Positions 44,640 to 55,566 of a DNA stretch of 64,000 nucleotides are shown here, piece after piece. The translations under genes and the position numbers were made by a program. The stretch is from Phycomyces nitens (taxonomy: Eukaryota > Mucoromycota > Mucoromycetes > Mucorales > Phycomycetaceae), in the NCBI GenBank assembly GCA_022702545.1, contig JAHRBC010000001.1, forward strand, positions 1 to 64,000, read 5' to 3'. The notes under the pieces are model-generated. The model was not told where the DNA came from. It ran no database searches and was given only the letters and a program-made list of their open reading frames with translations. Within the stretch, counting starts at the first letter, position 1. Each line of letters starts with the position of its first letter.

Positions 44640-45535
44640 CCATAGAAAAAGTAATTAGAGTATACTCCAAGCTTATCACGTCAAACTTGAAGGGCGGTAG
44701 AAATGCCAGTTTGCTTGTTGAGCGCTTTGCTGTTCATAGCTTTGTCAGTTCAGCAAACAGCTCTCAGAATTATCCTAGTACAAGTCAGCCGTCCACATAT
44801 AATGAAGCAAGTTTCTTAGATCTTCCAGATTGTGTAAGTGCTGCCCAGCTATGGGAGCCATTCAACTGACATGCCAGCTTGAATGATGATGACGTGGAAG
44901 GTGTCAGCAGCCCTGTTGTCAAGAATACTTTGGCAAAGTACTATGTGCGAAACAGTGGTATGAACAGTATTGAACTTGATGACCCAACGATTGTTGTTGC
45001 TTCTCGTCTTTGGAAAAATTCAACTGTGCATGCTTCATGAATGTACCGAAGAATAAAAAATGAGACCAGACGTGGCAATCATCATGTGATGTTTACCTGT
45101 CTGTACAGAAAGTGAGTATTGGTATTAGTCAAAATACAAAATAGAGATCACTCGCATTTTTTATATTTTTATCTAGCCGTCACAATATAACTATTCAAAG
45201 CTGGTTTGTTGGCACCGTGGAATTTTATTTCGAGCATAAAGAGGTTGATGGCACACCGCACTTTCTGGCATTCGTTGAAGTGATGAAAGAGCATGGTACA
45301 GCAGCCCATGACTCATCTGTGCCAATCGTAATACGGCGGTCACACAGCTCAACTAGACAAACAACCCAGTCAAAATATGCCATTATCAATGTGGATGACA
45401 TTCAGCATCAAGTTGGGCTCATCCAGTACCCTCCGAGTAGTAATCAGTTCTTTATCATTGCACCATATTACGTGTTTAATGACAATCTGCGTGTGACCAT
45501 GAGTAACCTTGCCACTTTATTAGCCATTTTATTTG
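44640..45535 (+). pseudogene. C-terminal transposase remnant in a CACTA-1 copy
   Basis: The segments KGGRNASLLVERFAV, AQLWEPFN-stop, then after an intron VEFYFEHKEVDG, HQVGLIQYPPSSNQ and NDNLRV match the CACTA-2 transposase C-terminus. An additional stop lies near 45039 (HAS-stop). Confidence 0.78.
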
Positions 45536-45579
45536 GTATTGATATTTATAAGGAAAGAAAAAAGAAAAAGAAAATTTTT

Positions 45580-46237
45580 ATAATGTCAAAAACAAAAAAA
45601 TTGTTTCAAAAAACGGTAGTTATGCTACCGTTTTGTTCACACAGGGAAAAATTATTTTTCTCAAGAATGCTCAACATCTTTAACACCAAATAAAATGCTC
45701 ATTTCAATAAACAAGGTTGCCTAAAAATTTACGGACCCTTTCTATGGTACTACAACTACCTCATTGTCAGATGAAAAGACATTCCATGCGACTTTTATGA
45801 ATCGGGATCGATGACATTACCTTTCAACCACAATCTGCGGAGATAAAGTGCTCTAATAAATATCAATACCAAATAAAATAAAATAAAATAACTAATAATG
45901 TCAAAAACAAAAAAATTGTTTCAAAAAAACGGTAGTTATGCTACCGTTTTGTTCACACAGGCGAAAAATTATTTTTTTCAAGAATGCGCAACATTTTTAA
46001 CACCAAATAAAATGCTCATTTCAATAAACAACGTTGCCTAAAAACTTACGAGCCCTTTCTATGGTACTACAACTACCTCATTGCCAGATGAAAAGACATT
46101 CCATGCGACTTTTATGATTCGGCATCGATGACATTACCTTTCAACCACAATCTGCGGAGATAAAGTGCTCTAAAATCATAAAAAACGGTAGTTATGCTAC
46201 CGTTTTTGGCACAGCTACCGGTCCTTCCGCCGTAGTG
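45580..46237. repeat. Tandem duplication of the CACTA-1 right end
   Basis: Two copies of a subterminal segment about 316 bp apart (starting near 45583 and 45900). Each has GTTTCAAAAAACGGTAGTTA-type sequence, ACAACTACCTCATTG and CACAATCTGCGGAGATAAAG. The copy at 54837-58648 has the same doubling; the copy ending at 41928 has one unit. Confidence 0.85.
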
Positions 46238-46370
46238 CAGGTCATAACTCATTGTGTAAAACTTGGCTTTGGCCCATACAGAAACCCATACAGTGTATCT
46301 AATAAATCTTAATTTTACTTCTTAGTAACCGCACTTTTACACATGAGTATTCAAACCCATTTTTCCAGTG

Positions 46371-47332
46371 ATGGAGGTTGATGTTTCCACTGTCATTGTT
46401 AATGTCCATCATTGGACGGATTCAACTTTGCATTCTTCATTTAAATACCCAATCGGCAAGATTAGCACCAACAATCACCACCCAACGCCCCCCTTGTCTT
46501 TGTAGAAAATAAATATAGTATTAGTAAAAACACAAAATAAGAATCACTTGCTATTTGTACATGCTTACCTAGCAATCACAATATAATTAATGAAAACCAG
46601 CTCATTAGTATTGTTCATCTCTACTTTTAGTATAGAGATTAAGATTTTAGTCAATACTTTGTTACTTTAGAAAAAACTCATGAAGGAGCACGGCATTGCA
46701 AACGATGACTTGTATGTAGCAGAAATAAAGTAGCAGCCCGTACTTTGTACAATGGGCTATATACTACAACCAACATTTGCAGTTGTTAATGTAGATGACG
46801 TCCAACATCAACGACTCAATCAATACCTACCAGACGGAAATAATTCTATTTTATTGCACTGTACTACATATTCAAGAATAATTGATGCGTCACCATGAGT
46901 AGCCTCTCTATTCTATAATTCATTCTTTATAATGCCCTCTCTATACTTCTTTATATTATTATATGGACACCAAATAAAATAAAGCAGCTAATAATGTCAA
47001 AAACAAAAATTCGGTTTCAAAAAACGGTAGTTATGTTACCGTTTCGTTCACACAGGACAAAAATTATTTTTCTCAAGAATGCGCAACATCTTCAACACCA
47101 AATAAAATGCTCATTTCGATAAACAACGTTACCTAAAATTTTACGAGCCCTTTCTATGGTACTACAACTACCTCATTGCCAGAGGAAAAGAGATTCCATG
47201 CAACTTTTATGAATCGGCATCGATGACATTACCTTTCAACCACAATCTGTGGAGAAAAAGCAGTCTAAAATCAGAAAAAACGGCAGTTATGTTACCATTT
47301 CGGTAGCTGTTCCCACTCCTCTTGCCGTAGTG
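46371..47332. mobile_element. Truncated CACTA-2 fragment (right 962 bp)
   Basis: It matches 27501-28461 closely along its length, including the CACTA-2 terminus at 47332. The left part and the other end are missing. Confidence 0.85.
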
Positions 47333-47403
47333 CCAACGTCTATGTCCGGGCTCTTGGTCTGGCTTCATGGCCAAAGCCCAAGTTAACCACAACACACGTG
47401 TCA
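47333..47403 (-). repeat. Partial LTR at the start of the LTR stack
   Basis: It ends CAACACACGTGTCA, like the other stack members, but is cut off on its left by the CACTA-2 fragment. Confidence 0.6.
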
Positions 47404-47407
47404 AAAC

Positions 47408-48189
47408 TGACGCGTGTGTGTTTTGGTTGTGTGTGTATGAATAACCAAAGGTCAAAGAAAATAGAAATATTCGAAACAAAAACTAACAGTTCAACTTAGC
47501 CCCAAAATACTGGCAATTATTGAATGTTCAGATAAATGAAACAAAGATTTCTTTCAAGACAGAAAATTGATCACAGAATAGATGTTGTTTATTGATTGAA
47601 AATAAGGTGTCTTTTATAGACCATCCTTTTGAATAAAAATATAAGAAAATAAAATAAGGAAAAAACCACAACATAATGAATGAGTCATTTGTTGGGAAAA
47701 ACGAGAGGATAGTAAAATAATAATAAGAGATTTGGATAAGAAGAAATAAGAAGAAAGGAAAATAGTAAAACTAGATGTGAATAGTACGGATCCGCGAATC
47801 AGAGAAGGAGAAAAGAGAAATAAAAGAGACAAGATGTTGGTTGGCGATTTCCAACAAATGACAAAAGAGGAAATGTAAAGAAGTGGTTGTTTAAATGTGA
47901 TAGATGTTGACAGAAGGTTGAGGTGAGAAGGGTAAACGCAAGTTTGTACAAAGAACGAGGTAAAAACATCACTTGCGATTTTTCGTATACATGCGTACAC
48001 GAATAAGGTTTGGCGGGAAAATGCGACAGGCTTACCAACCCTCTCAACTACCCAAGGCACCAATTTCCAATGTCACGTGCTCCGTGACTTAGGCCAGGCT
48101 TTCCATGCCGGCCTTCCACCTTCCGACCACGCGGACTGGACCAAGGCGAGATTCGGGGTTCTGGCGATCACCCCACCACAACTGTGTCA
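47408..48189 (-). repeat. Solo LTR a of the tRNA-Glu stack
   Basis: It starts TGACGCGTGTG and ends GTGTCA, flanked by AAAC on both sides. On the minus strand it has TATAAAAGAC (near 47612) followed by TCAATAAACAA. The reading frames seen in it are low-complexity and not genes. Confidence 0.72.
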
Positions 48190-48193
48190 AAAC

Positions 48194-49068
48194 TGACACG
48201 TGTTGAGTTATGGGTTGTGAAGCAACTGGTCAGAATTGTTTGATAAATGATATTCTTGGAAGGAGTTCGGACTTCGCAAGAAAATAGAAAACAGAAAAAC
48301 GGAAAACAGAGACAGAACAAGAAAGACAAACAGAAAACGGATGGAACAAAGAGAAAGACAGAGGAAAACAGACGGAAGACAGAGAGAACAGAGAGAGAAA
48401 CCAACAGGAATCAGGACAGAACAAGAGAAAGAGAAAAACGGACGGAAAACGGAAAACAGAACAGAAAACAGAACGGACACAACTTAGTACTCCTTCAGGA
48501 CAATACTCAAATTGGTTACAGATAAGTAAAAAGAATAAACGATCCAATGATGATTTTATTTCGAGGACAAACTTGTCCTTATTTATACAAAAGTCAAATT
48601 CGAAGAATTTGGCATTTTCAAGAGTTACAACTGGATCCACAGATCCTCTTGGAGTTGATCTACCGATCAACGGGTTTTGTTCGGAATAAAATGAAAAAAG
48701 AAAAGAAAGATGATCCCAAAAAATATGGATCAGACTTAGACAACAATAAAATTTACATAAAAGGAAACTAAAAGAAGTGAAAGTTCAATTTAAAATAAAG
48801 AAGTCGATCGGTTTGTTTTCAAGACCAGCAGTCAGGTGATCTGGGATCAACGATGAGGAGGGAAAGGGTGACGTTTCAAGACCAGCGGTCAGGTGATTTG
48901 GGGTCGACGAGGAGGGAAAGCGAGTGATGTGTCAAGTTCGGTGGTCACGTGACTCAAGAGTTGAAAATAAAGGGGAAAAAATGATGACGTTTCAAGGTCA
49001 ATGTCATTGTTCTGAGTCACACGGGCTACTTTTGGGCGTAGCTGGAAAATCCCACCACAGATGTGTCA
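48194..49068 (-). repeat. Solo LTR b of the tRNA-Glu stack
   Basis: It starts TGACACGTGTTG and ends GTGTCA, with AAAC on both sides. It includes a purine-rich low-complexity tract at 48280-48480 and, on the minus strand, TATAAATAAGG near 48585. Confidence 0.7.
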
Positions 49069-49072
49069 AAAC

Positions 49073-49621
49073 TGTCAAGTGTTGTGTGAGCGGTTGTAGT
49101 GTATTGAGCCAAAATACCAATTGTAATAGCGATGCTTCCTCCAGATCTCAAAGAATATCGGCAGACTTTAGAAGTGAGGCAAGACAAAACGAAAAAGAAA
49201 ACAAAAGAGTAGAATTGGATGTTTATTTGACTTGAATTTGGACTTCTTTAAATACTACTTCTTAGAGCTATTGTTAGTTTCTAAGAGACAGTCATGGTAA
49301 CTAGGGGTGGTTAGTCATTGCAGCTGGGCATTGCTTAGCAAGATGGGTTGACATGAGGAGAGATCTTGAAGAAAAAAGAGAGAAGATAATCAGCAACCGA
49401 TTTTTTGGGATTGCGCAGTTCGAAAGAGACAAGAAAGGGAAAAGAAAAGTGATATGGTTTCTACTGGAATTGGGTTGGAAGAGGTGTGATAATAGAAAAT
49501 ATAAATGGAAATACAAGTGTGACAAACAAGAAGGGTTACTATATATAGAAAAGGTGACTCGAAATAGACTCAAAAATGGTGTTTCTGGTCGACGGCTGAT
49601 AACTTCACTACACACGTGACA
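49073..49621 (-). repeat. Solo LTR c of the tRNA-Glu stack
   Basis: It starts TGTCAAGTGTTG and ends ACACGTGACA, with AAAC on both sides. It is shorter (549 bp) and diverged. Confidence 0.65.
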
Positions 49622-49625
49622 AAAC

Positions 49626-50637
49626 TGACGCGTGTTGAGTTTGTTGTGAGTGAAAACGAGTCAGAAAAATATAGTAAATTGAATACCTCACGTTGACAAT
49701 AACGAGGGTGCGATAAAGAATGAATATAACGGGGGTAGAACCGCAATTCAAAGACAGCAGGAGGACAAAAGAAGAGAAAATGAAGAAATAGACAGAGATA
49801 TATGAACTTCGCTCGGGACAGTTAGATATATTCTTGACAGCAATGGAAACAGGGAGGAAGAGATATAATAGGAGAGGGGAACTAGATAATTTCACTCAGG
49901 ACAATTATTAAAGTTGACAGCAAGGTACTGGGAAGATACAGATTTGGACGGAAAAGGGAATTGGATGAAAAGAAAAATCAATCTTGGCACGAAGTATGTT
50001 TAGGAATTTCTATACAAGACAATTCACTAATTCAGGGACGGAAAATAAGAGAGAGATAACTGATAATTTTATTGATTGAATTTTTAGTCTCTTATATAGA
50101 CTTCGTAAAATATTACTTTGTAGATAATTATGAATTGATTAATAATGGATTATAGAAAATGGGTGTGAGAACGAAAAATAGAACAGTAATATGAGATAAT
50201 GGATACGGATAATGAGAGATTGTGTAAAATGTAAAATGATAAGACAAGACAGAGATATGAAAATATGAGAAAACAAGATGTGCAGTAAGGATGATAATGT
50301 AAAAATGGGTGACAATAATGATAAAGAAAATATAGATATGTGAGAAAAATGTAGAGTGAAGATAAGGATAAATGCGCACAGACAGGAACATGGGGAAAGA
50401 GAAAATGAGATAGATGACAAAAGGTGGATACAAGAATGATAATTGAAATGCAGATAATGGGAGATAAAGATGGAAGTGTAAAGAGGTATATGGGTAAAAA
50501 GTGACTTGCGATGCGATATGAGTGACGTTGCCATATTGACTGGACACGACGTCACTCTTTCTGGCAAGGCAGTCTGGAAAAGGATGACGTTGCTTGCGAA
50601 AGTGGGCGAAGCTGGAAAAACTACAACACCCGTGTCA
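49626..50637 (-). repeat. Solo LTR d, adjacent to tRNA-Glu
   Basis: It starts TGACGCGTGTTG and ends ACACCCGTGTCA. It ends 9 bp before the tRNA. On the minus strand a TATATAAGAGAC box (near 50093) is followed by TCAATAAA. Its 5' end faces the tRNA. Confidence 0.72.
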
Positions 50638-50646
50638 AACATACCA

Positions 50647-50718
50647 TCCTCAATGGTCTAGTGGCTAGGATCCGACGCTCTCACCGTCGTGGCCGGGGTT
50701 CAATTCCCCGTTGGGGAA
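50647..50718 (+). tRNA. tRNA-Glu (CTC anticodon)
   Basis: A 72-nt gene. The acceptor stem TCCTCAA/TTGGGGA pairs, the anticodon stem GACG/CGTC encloses CTCTCAC (anticodon CTC, glutamate), and the T-arm CGGGG-TTCAATT-CCCCG is complete. T-runs follow at 50721-50724 and 50741-50747. It is flanked by LTRs 9 bp upstream and 30 bp downstream, yet its sequence and near terminator are untouched. Confidence 0.96.
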
Positions 50719-50761
50719 CATTTTGCCCTATCATGCTCAATTTTTTTGTGTCGGACATTAT

Positions 50762-51431
50762 TGTCAAGTCTCGACTGGGTGTATCTTGCTAATGCTTGAC
50801 TTAGATAAGTTTTGCAATTGTCGTTCCTGATCTAGGCTATCTTCCAATTCACTGTAAACGTAGTTGAATTGGTCAAGCTTTAATACACAGGAGTATTCAA
50901 AATAAGAGAGAGGATAAAAGATAATTTTTATTGTTTTGAATTTGGATATCTTATATAGTTTTCTAAATGATTATTCATCTTTGACTACACTGAAGAGGTG
51001 TCTAATGTTCTTACAAAATTATTATAAACGGATTACAAATTTCTGTAATTACAAACAGATGAATAATCATTTCAAATCATGCCTCATTTGTAAAGACAAG
51101 TCACTAGAGCTTGTTTCACCAAAATTAGGCACGACACAATAGATCACCACCAACTAGGACGTTTAGGATAAATAGGAATATAGAGAATTGAATCCTTTTT
51201 TATTGATACAAATCATTGTAGTATTTATACAGATTTTATAAGTGAAACTATCTAAACTAATTACTTTTTACTCAAGGCACATTGGTTATCTCTTTATGAG
51301 AGGCAATGAGAATATGTCTTGGTTTTACAAAAAGGGGAACCAATTGGTATATCATTGAGGACATATGTTAAAAGCATTACCGATTGGGTACCTGATTATC
51401 TGGGTTATTATTCGCTATGTCAACTCTGACA
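50762..51431 (-). repeat. Solo LTR3 (minus), itself interrupted by LTR4
   Basis: It begins TGTCAAGTCTCG and ends CAACTCTGACA with the duplication TTAT (50758-50761 and 51432-51435). Net length is about 348 bp after removing the inner LTR4. Confidence 0.88.
50819..51136 (-). repeat. Solo LTR4, intact 318 bp
   Basis: It begins TGTCGTTCCTGATC and ends AGGCACGACA with the duplication CAAT (50815-50818 and 51137-51140). This uninterrupted copy is the reference that shows the empty sites for Ty3-A, LTR3 and the CACTG transposon in the 6999-30361 nest. Confidence 0.93.
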
Positions 51432-51599
51432 TTATTTTGATAAATCCGTAAAATCTGAATGTTGTGCTTAATTTTGGTGATACAAGTTCTAGTGACTTGT
51501 CTTTACAAATGAAGCATGATTTGAAATGATTATTCATCTGTTTGTAATTTTAGAAATTGGTAATCTGTTTATAATAATTTTGTAAGAACATTAGACACC

Positions 51600-51979
51600 T
51601 GTTGTATCCAACATAATCGTAGATTGAAACATTAACACAAATTACCAATATTGAAACATATTGAATAACCGACCTACTGGAAGTGCACTAAAGAGTGTAT
51701 CTTTCCAAATACATTATTCATACGTAAAGAGACACTAACAACTAGTACTAACACACTGGTTAATAGTACTAAGTAAAATAATAAGTCATATCTAATAGTT
51801 GGTAGAGAGAACAGACATTACATGATATCATCATATCATCACTAGCACTCATCTCAATGTCTATATAAATGCACAATACAAATAGCAATAGTCTTCATCT
51901 TATTCACAAATTCTTTCTCTCTCAATAAACAAAGTCTCACCGTACTCTTGTCCGTGCTTTGTTTTCCTCTGATTTAACA
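51600..51979 (+). repeat. Solo LTR5, 380 bp
   Basis: It begins TGTTGTATCC and ends GATTTAACA with the 5-bp duplication ACACC (51595-51599 and 51980-51984). It contains TATATAAATG and CAATAAACAAAG. The family is not recognised; 5 bp and TGTTG...AACA ends occur in both Ty1- and Ty3-type elements. Confidence 0.85.
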
Positions 51980-52138
51980 ACACCTCTTGAGTGTAGTCAA
52001 AGATGAATAATCATTTAGAAAACTATATAAGATAACCAAAGTCATAATAATAAAAAGTATCTTTTATCCTCTCTTTGATTTTACATATACTCCTGTTTCC
52101 CCAATAGGATTGACCTTTTGGCTTTGTTATAGTAAAAG

Positions 52139-52521
52139 TATCAGAGTTGACATCAGCAACTAAAATCAGCTCTTGATAGGCAACCAGTAACGGTAGACCT
52201 TGTTGGGTAAACAATCAAAATCTTGCTGATTGATTTCCCTCTATATGTTTCTAAATGTCTCAAGTGTCTTAGATTGTGAATATCTCTTAAGTATATTCTA
52301 CTGGACAATAGCCATCTAAGACATATTAACATAGCTATACATTTAGCCATAAATCTAATTACATTTTGTATAAATAGTAAAAGGATTTGTATCAATAAAA
52401 AGCATCTATCAATTACCTAAAAACTATTCTTTGAACTTGACGATCCCCAGTGGTATTGATTCTGCGACTTAGTTACAAGTGCCAGAAAAGAAATACCAGA
52501 TCGATACCTGACAACCTGACA
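52139..52521 (-). repeat. Solo Ty3-A-family LTR, diverged
   Basis: It matches the 376-bp LTR in reverse. The outer end reads TATCAG instead of TGTCAG, and the other end has TGTCAGGT repeated twice. The probable duplication is AAAG (52135-52138 and 52522-52525). Confidence 0.82.
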
Positions 52522-52565
52522 AAAGGAAGACTATCCCAGATCAGGAATGACACCCAGATCCAAAA

Positions 52566-52877
52566 TGTCGGACATTATTTTGATGAATCCGTAAAATCTG
52601 AAGATGATTAACCGCAGTACTTCTTTACGCGCAGTAACATCGTCCTGAGCATTAACCGCAGTACAATGTCTCTTCTTTTATTAAAATATCATATAATAGC
52701 TACTGCGGATAATGCGCAGTATTAGTTAGAAAACTATATAAGATAACCAAAGTCATAACAATAAAAAAGTATCTTTTATCCTCTCTTTGATTTTACGTAT
52801 ACTCCTGTTTCCCCAGTGGGATTGACCTTTTGGCTTTGTTATAGTAAAAGGAAGACCATCCCAGATCAGGAACAACA
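52566..52877 (+). repeat. 5' LTR of Ty3-B
   Basis: A 312-bp LTR containing TATATAAGAT near 52737. TTGGTAGCTGAA (primer site) starts two bases after it. Confidence 0.93.
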
Positions 52878-52879
52878 AT

Positions 52880-52889
52880 TGGTAGCTGA
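52880..52889 (+). other. Primer-binding site of Ty3-B
   Basis: TGGTAGCTGA, identical to that of Ty3-A although the LTRs differ. Confidence 0.65.
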
Positions 52890-52916
52890 AGCTATTTTTC
52901 CTCCTAAGAAACTTTG

Positions 52917-54047
52917 ATGGATCCGGTTGAAAGACACCAAAAGACATCTGACAATAAAACACTTAGCCAGTTCGAGATTGAAGAACGAGTCCAGAACTTG
53001 TTACCCAGTGAACTAGTAACCTACTACAAGAGGAACAGGCGTGTACCCCACATACCCGAAGAACAAAGACTTAAGAATACTCCTGCACGAGAAGAAAAGT
53101 GGTCCGAACTTGCCCAACATCTTGCCGCAACACTTACAGGAAAGAATAAACAACCCGAACAAATGACCCCTCCACCGGTTACAGTTACTGCCGAAGCCAT
53201 TGCAGCAGCCGTGGCCAAGGCAATGAAAGCCATTACTGCCCAACAAGACTCGCGAGCAGAACGCATAAAGCAACCCGATTGTTTTAGAGGAGAACGCTCT
53301 GCCGCAGCAGTAGATGGTTGGCTTCGTGCAGTTGAACGTTACACAACCTACTACCATTTTACCCCGACCAGAGCTTGCGAATTCGCAGTCAACCTCCTCC
53401 GAGAACGAGCAGACACATGGTGGAGACGCATGGAACTTAAGGACAACCACCCAACTACTTGGGAAAGCTTCAAACTTGCCCTGTCTGGAGAATTCCGCCC
53501 GGTCTACTCTCTTCAAACTGCCCGTGATCGTCTTGCCAGGCTTTACCAAACTGGGTCCGTGGCAGAATACATTGATGCCTTCCAGGATATACAATTGGAA
53601 CTGCCCGGAATGAATGGCGAGGAAGCATTGGACAAGTTTGTCTGCGGACTACATCCAAGTGTTCGTGGAAATGTTCTTGCTGCTCGACCTGTTGATGTGG
53701 ACGATGCTTGTAACATAGCACTAGCATATGCCAGTGGACTACAGATTGGACGCCAAGATTACTACGCACCGATGCCACAGCCACAGCAATACCAGCCACA
53801 GTACCAACAGCCGTACCAGCAACAATATGCACAGTACCCCGGACCCGAGCCCATGGAGTTGGATGCAATAAATGGACGCCGCAATGGATACCAACCTCGT
53901 CAGGCGCCCAATCGATCTACAGCAACATGCCACTGGTGTGGAAAGACGGGACATATCAAGCGAAACTGCCATCAACGCCTAGCTGTGATCAAGCAACTGG
54001 ATGAAGAACACCGAAAAAAGCAGGATTTTCGCGAAACACAACCGTAA
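52917..54047 (+). CDS. Ty3-B Gag, 376 aa
   Basis: The start is the ATG at 52917, shortly after the primer site. The capsid-like region lies at about residues 140-260 (WLRAVERY, YIDAFQDIQLEL, LDKFVCGL). A Gln/Pro/Tyr-rich linker follows, then a CX2CX4HX4C knuckle (CHWCGKTGHIKRNC) at about residues 341-354. It forms the particle that packages the element RNA. Unlike Ty3-A, the frame closes shortly after the knuckle with TAA at 54045-54047, and the protease is in the -1 frame. Confidence 0.92.
   Translation: MDPVERHQKTSDNKTLSQFEIEERVQNLLPSELVTYYKRNRRVPHIPEEQRLKNTPAREEKWSELAQHLAATLTGKNKQPEQMTPPPVTVTAEAIAAAVAKAMKAITAQQDSRAERIKQPDCFRGERSAAAVDGWLRAVERYTTYYHFTPTRACEFAVNLLRERADTWWRRMELKDNHPTTWESFKLALSGEFRPVYSLQTARDRLARLYQTGSVAEYIDAFQDIQLELPGMNGEEALDKFVCGLHPSVRGNVLAARPVDVDDACNIALAYASGLQIGRQDYYAPMPQPQQYQPQYQQPYQQQYAQYPGPEPMELDAINGRRNGYQPRQAPNRSTATCHWCGKTGHIKRNCHQRLAVIKQLDEEHRKKQDFRETQP
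54014..54020 (+). promoter_or_regulatory. Candidate -1 frameshift site, A AAA AAG
   Basis: In the Gag frame the codons read CGA-AAA-AAG, which forms the canonical X-XXY-YYZ heptamer. A -1 slip enters the protease frame, which is open from here. The Gag stop follows 24 bp later. No downstream pseudoknot was established. The alternative is a simple deletion, since Ty3-A has one continuous frame. Confidence 0.5.
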
Positions 54048-54058
54048 CGGGAGGTCGG

Positions 54059-54836
54059 TTGTGTACAATGGAAGAAAATTCCTCCCCACAGGCCAGTATT
54101 AATAATGAGCCTATTGAACAATTGAATAATAAAGACACTTTTGACCAGTACAAAAATGTTATCAATAAGAAACCTAAGACAATCACTGAGGAGATCTGTG
54201 ATCCCTGTCTCACAGCCGACCAAACCTTCTTGGAAGATCTTCATGCCGCTGTAGATACTGACTTGCCATTATACGCTGCTATACTCAACGGACAACAAAT
54301 CCTGGTTCTTATTGACAGTGGTGCCAGTGTCAACTATGTGTCACCACAGATCGTCCACTTGGCAACACATGTGACATCAATTCCTGGCCGATCTGTTGAA
54401 ACTGCTGGTGGACACAGTATTCGAATTAATCAAAAAGCTACACTTCCTCTATCCCTTAATGGTTATGCAGATACTGTCGATGCTTTTGTGTTCCCTACAA
54501 AATTTGACTTGATTCTTGGACGCACCTGGTTGCAGCAAGCGAAACCAATTCCTGATTGGCACCATGATCATTGGATTCTCCGTAAAGATGGTCAAGAAAT
54601 TGTCCTACGCCCACATGGAACTCGTCCGATGAAACCACACCTTGCCTACCTCATCTCGGCAAAGCAAGTCCAGAAACTGTCTAGGAGGGAGGAGGCTGAA
54701 TGTTTCTTGTTGCACATAAAATCACCAAAAGAAACAACCAATGATGAACAGTGGATGAAGTTGGTCAAGGAGTTCGACGACGTTTTTCAGGACGGTTTGC
54801 CTGGTTTACCCCCAAACCGTGATGTTCAGCATGTTA
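54059..54836 (+). pseudogene. Ty3-B protease and start of reverse transcriptase, cut by a transposon
   Basis: The aspartic protease motif DSGAS is followed by the flap-side segment VETAGGHSIRINQ and the conserved LILGRTWLQQA. The frame reaches NRDVQHV and is then interrupted by CACTA-1 after the target TTA at 54834-54836. It resumes in frame at 58652 when the insert and one TTA are removed. Confidence 0.9.
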
Positions 54837-55566
54837 CACTACGGCGGAAGGACCGGTAGCTGTGCCGAAAACGGTAGCATAACTACCGTTTTTTATGATT
54901 TTTGAGCACCTTATCTCCGCAGATTGTGGTTGAAAGGTAATGTCATCGATGCCGATTCATAAAAGTCGCATGGAATGTCTTTTCATCAGGCAATGAGGTA
55001 GTTGTAGTACCATAGAAAGGGCTCGTAAGTTTTTAGGCAATGTTATTTATTGAAATAAGCATTTTATTTGGTGTTAACGATGTTGCGCATTTTTGAGAAA
55101 AATAATTTTTTGCCTGTGTGAACAAAACGGTAGCATAACTACCGTTTTTTTGAAACCAATTTTTTGTTTTTGATATTATTAGCCATTTTATTTTATTTTA
55201 TATGACATTAATATTTATTAGAGCACTTTATCTCCGCAGATTGTGGTTGAAAGGTAATGTTATCGATCCCAAATCATAAAAGTCGCATGGAATGTCTTTT
55301 CATCAGGCAATGAGGTAGTTGTAGTACCATAGAAAGGGCTCGTAAGTTTTTAGGCAACCTTGTTTATTGAAATGAGCATTTTATTTGGTGTTAAAGATGT
55401 TGCGCATTTTTGAGAAAAATAATTTTTCGCCTGTGTGAACAAAATGGTAGTTATGCTACTGTTTTTTTGAAACAATTTTTTTGTTTTTGACATTATTAGC
55501 CATTTTATTTTATTTTATTTGGTATTGATATTTATAAGGAAAGAAAAAAGAAAAAGAAAATTTTTA

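Larger units (their letters stand above)
42432..46237. mobile_element. CACTA-1 element, complete defective copy (3,806 bp)
   Basis: The ends are CACTACGGCGGAAAAAAC (left) and the complement of CACTACGGCGGAAGGACC (right). The duplication is CAG (42429-42431 and 46238-46240). It keeps the 3' halves of the accessory gene (minus, 44100-44560) and transposase gene (plus, 44640-45530) joined back to back, without promoters or 5' exons. Three units of about 160 bp lie at 42890-43330. Confidence 0.93.
50749..52552 (+). repeat. LTR2-like solo LTR split by three insertions
   Basis: It begins TGTCGGACATTAT and ends CAGATCAGGAATGACA, like the LTRs of the element at 52566-61694. It is interrupted at 50762-51431, 51600-51979 and 52139-52521. 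Its middle resembles LTR4 more than LTR2, so it is a variant or mosaic. Its outer flanks (TTTG and CCCA) do not match. Confidence 0.75.

Noticed and set aside
47614..48063. Ser/Phe-rich ORFs in the LTR stack, also 48168-48670 and 50128-50642
   Set aside because: They fall in purine- or AT-rich LTR sequence, overlap each other in several frames and have biased composition.
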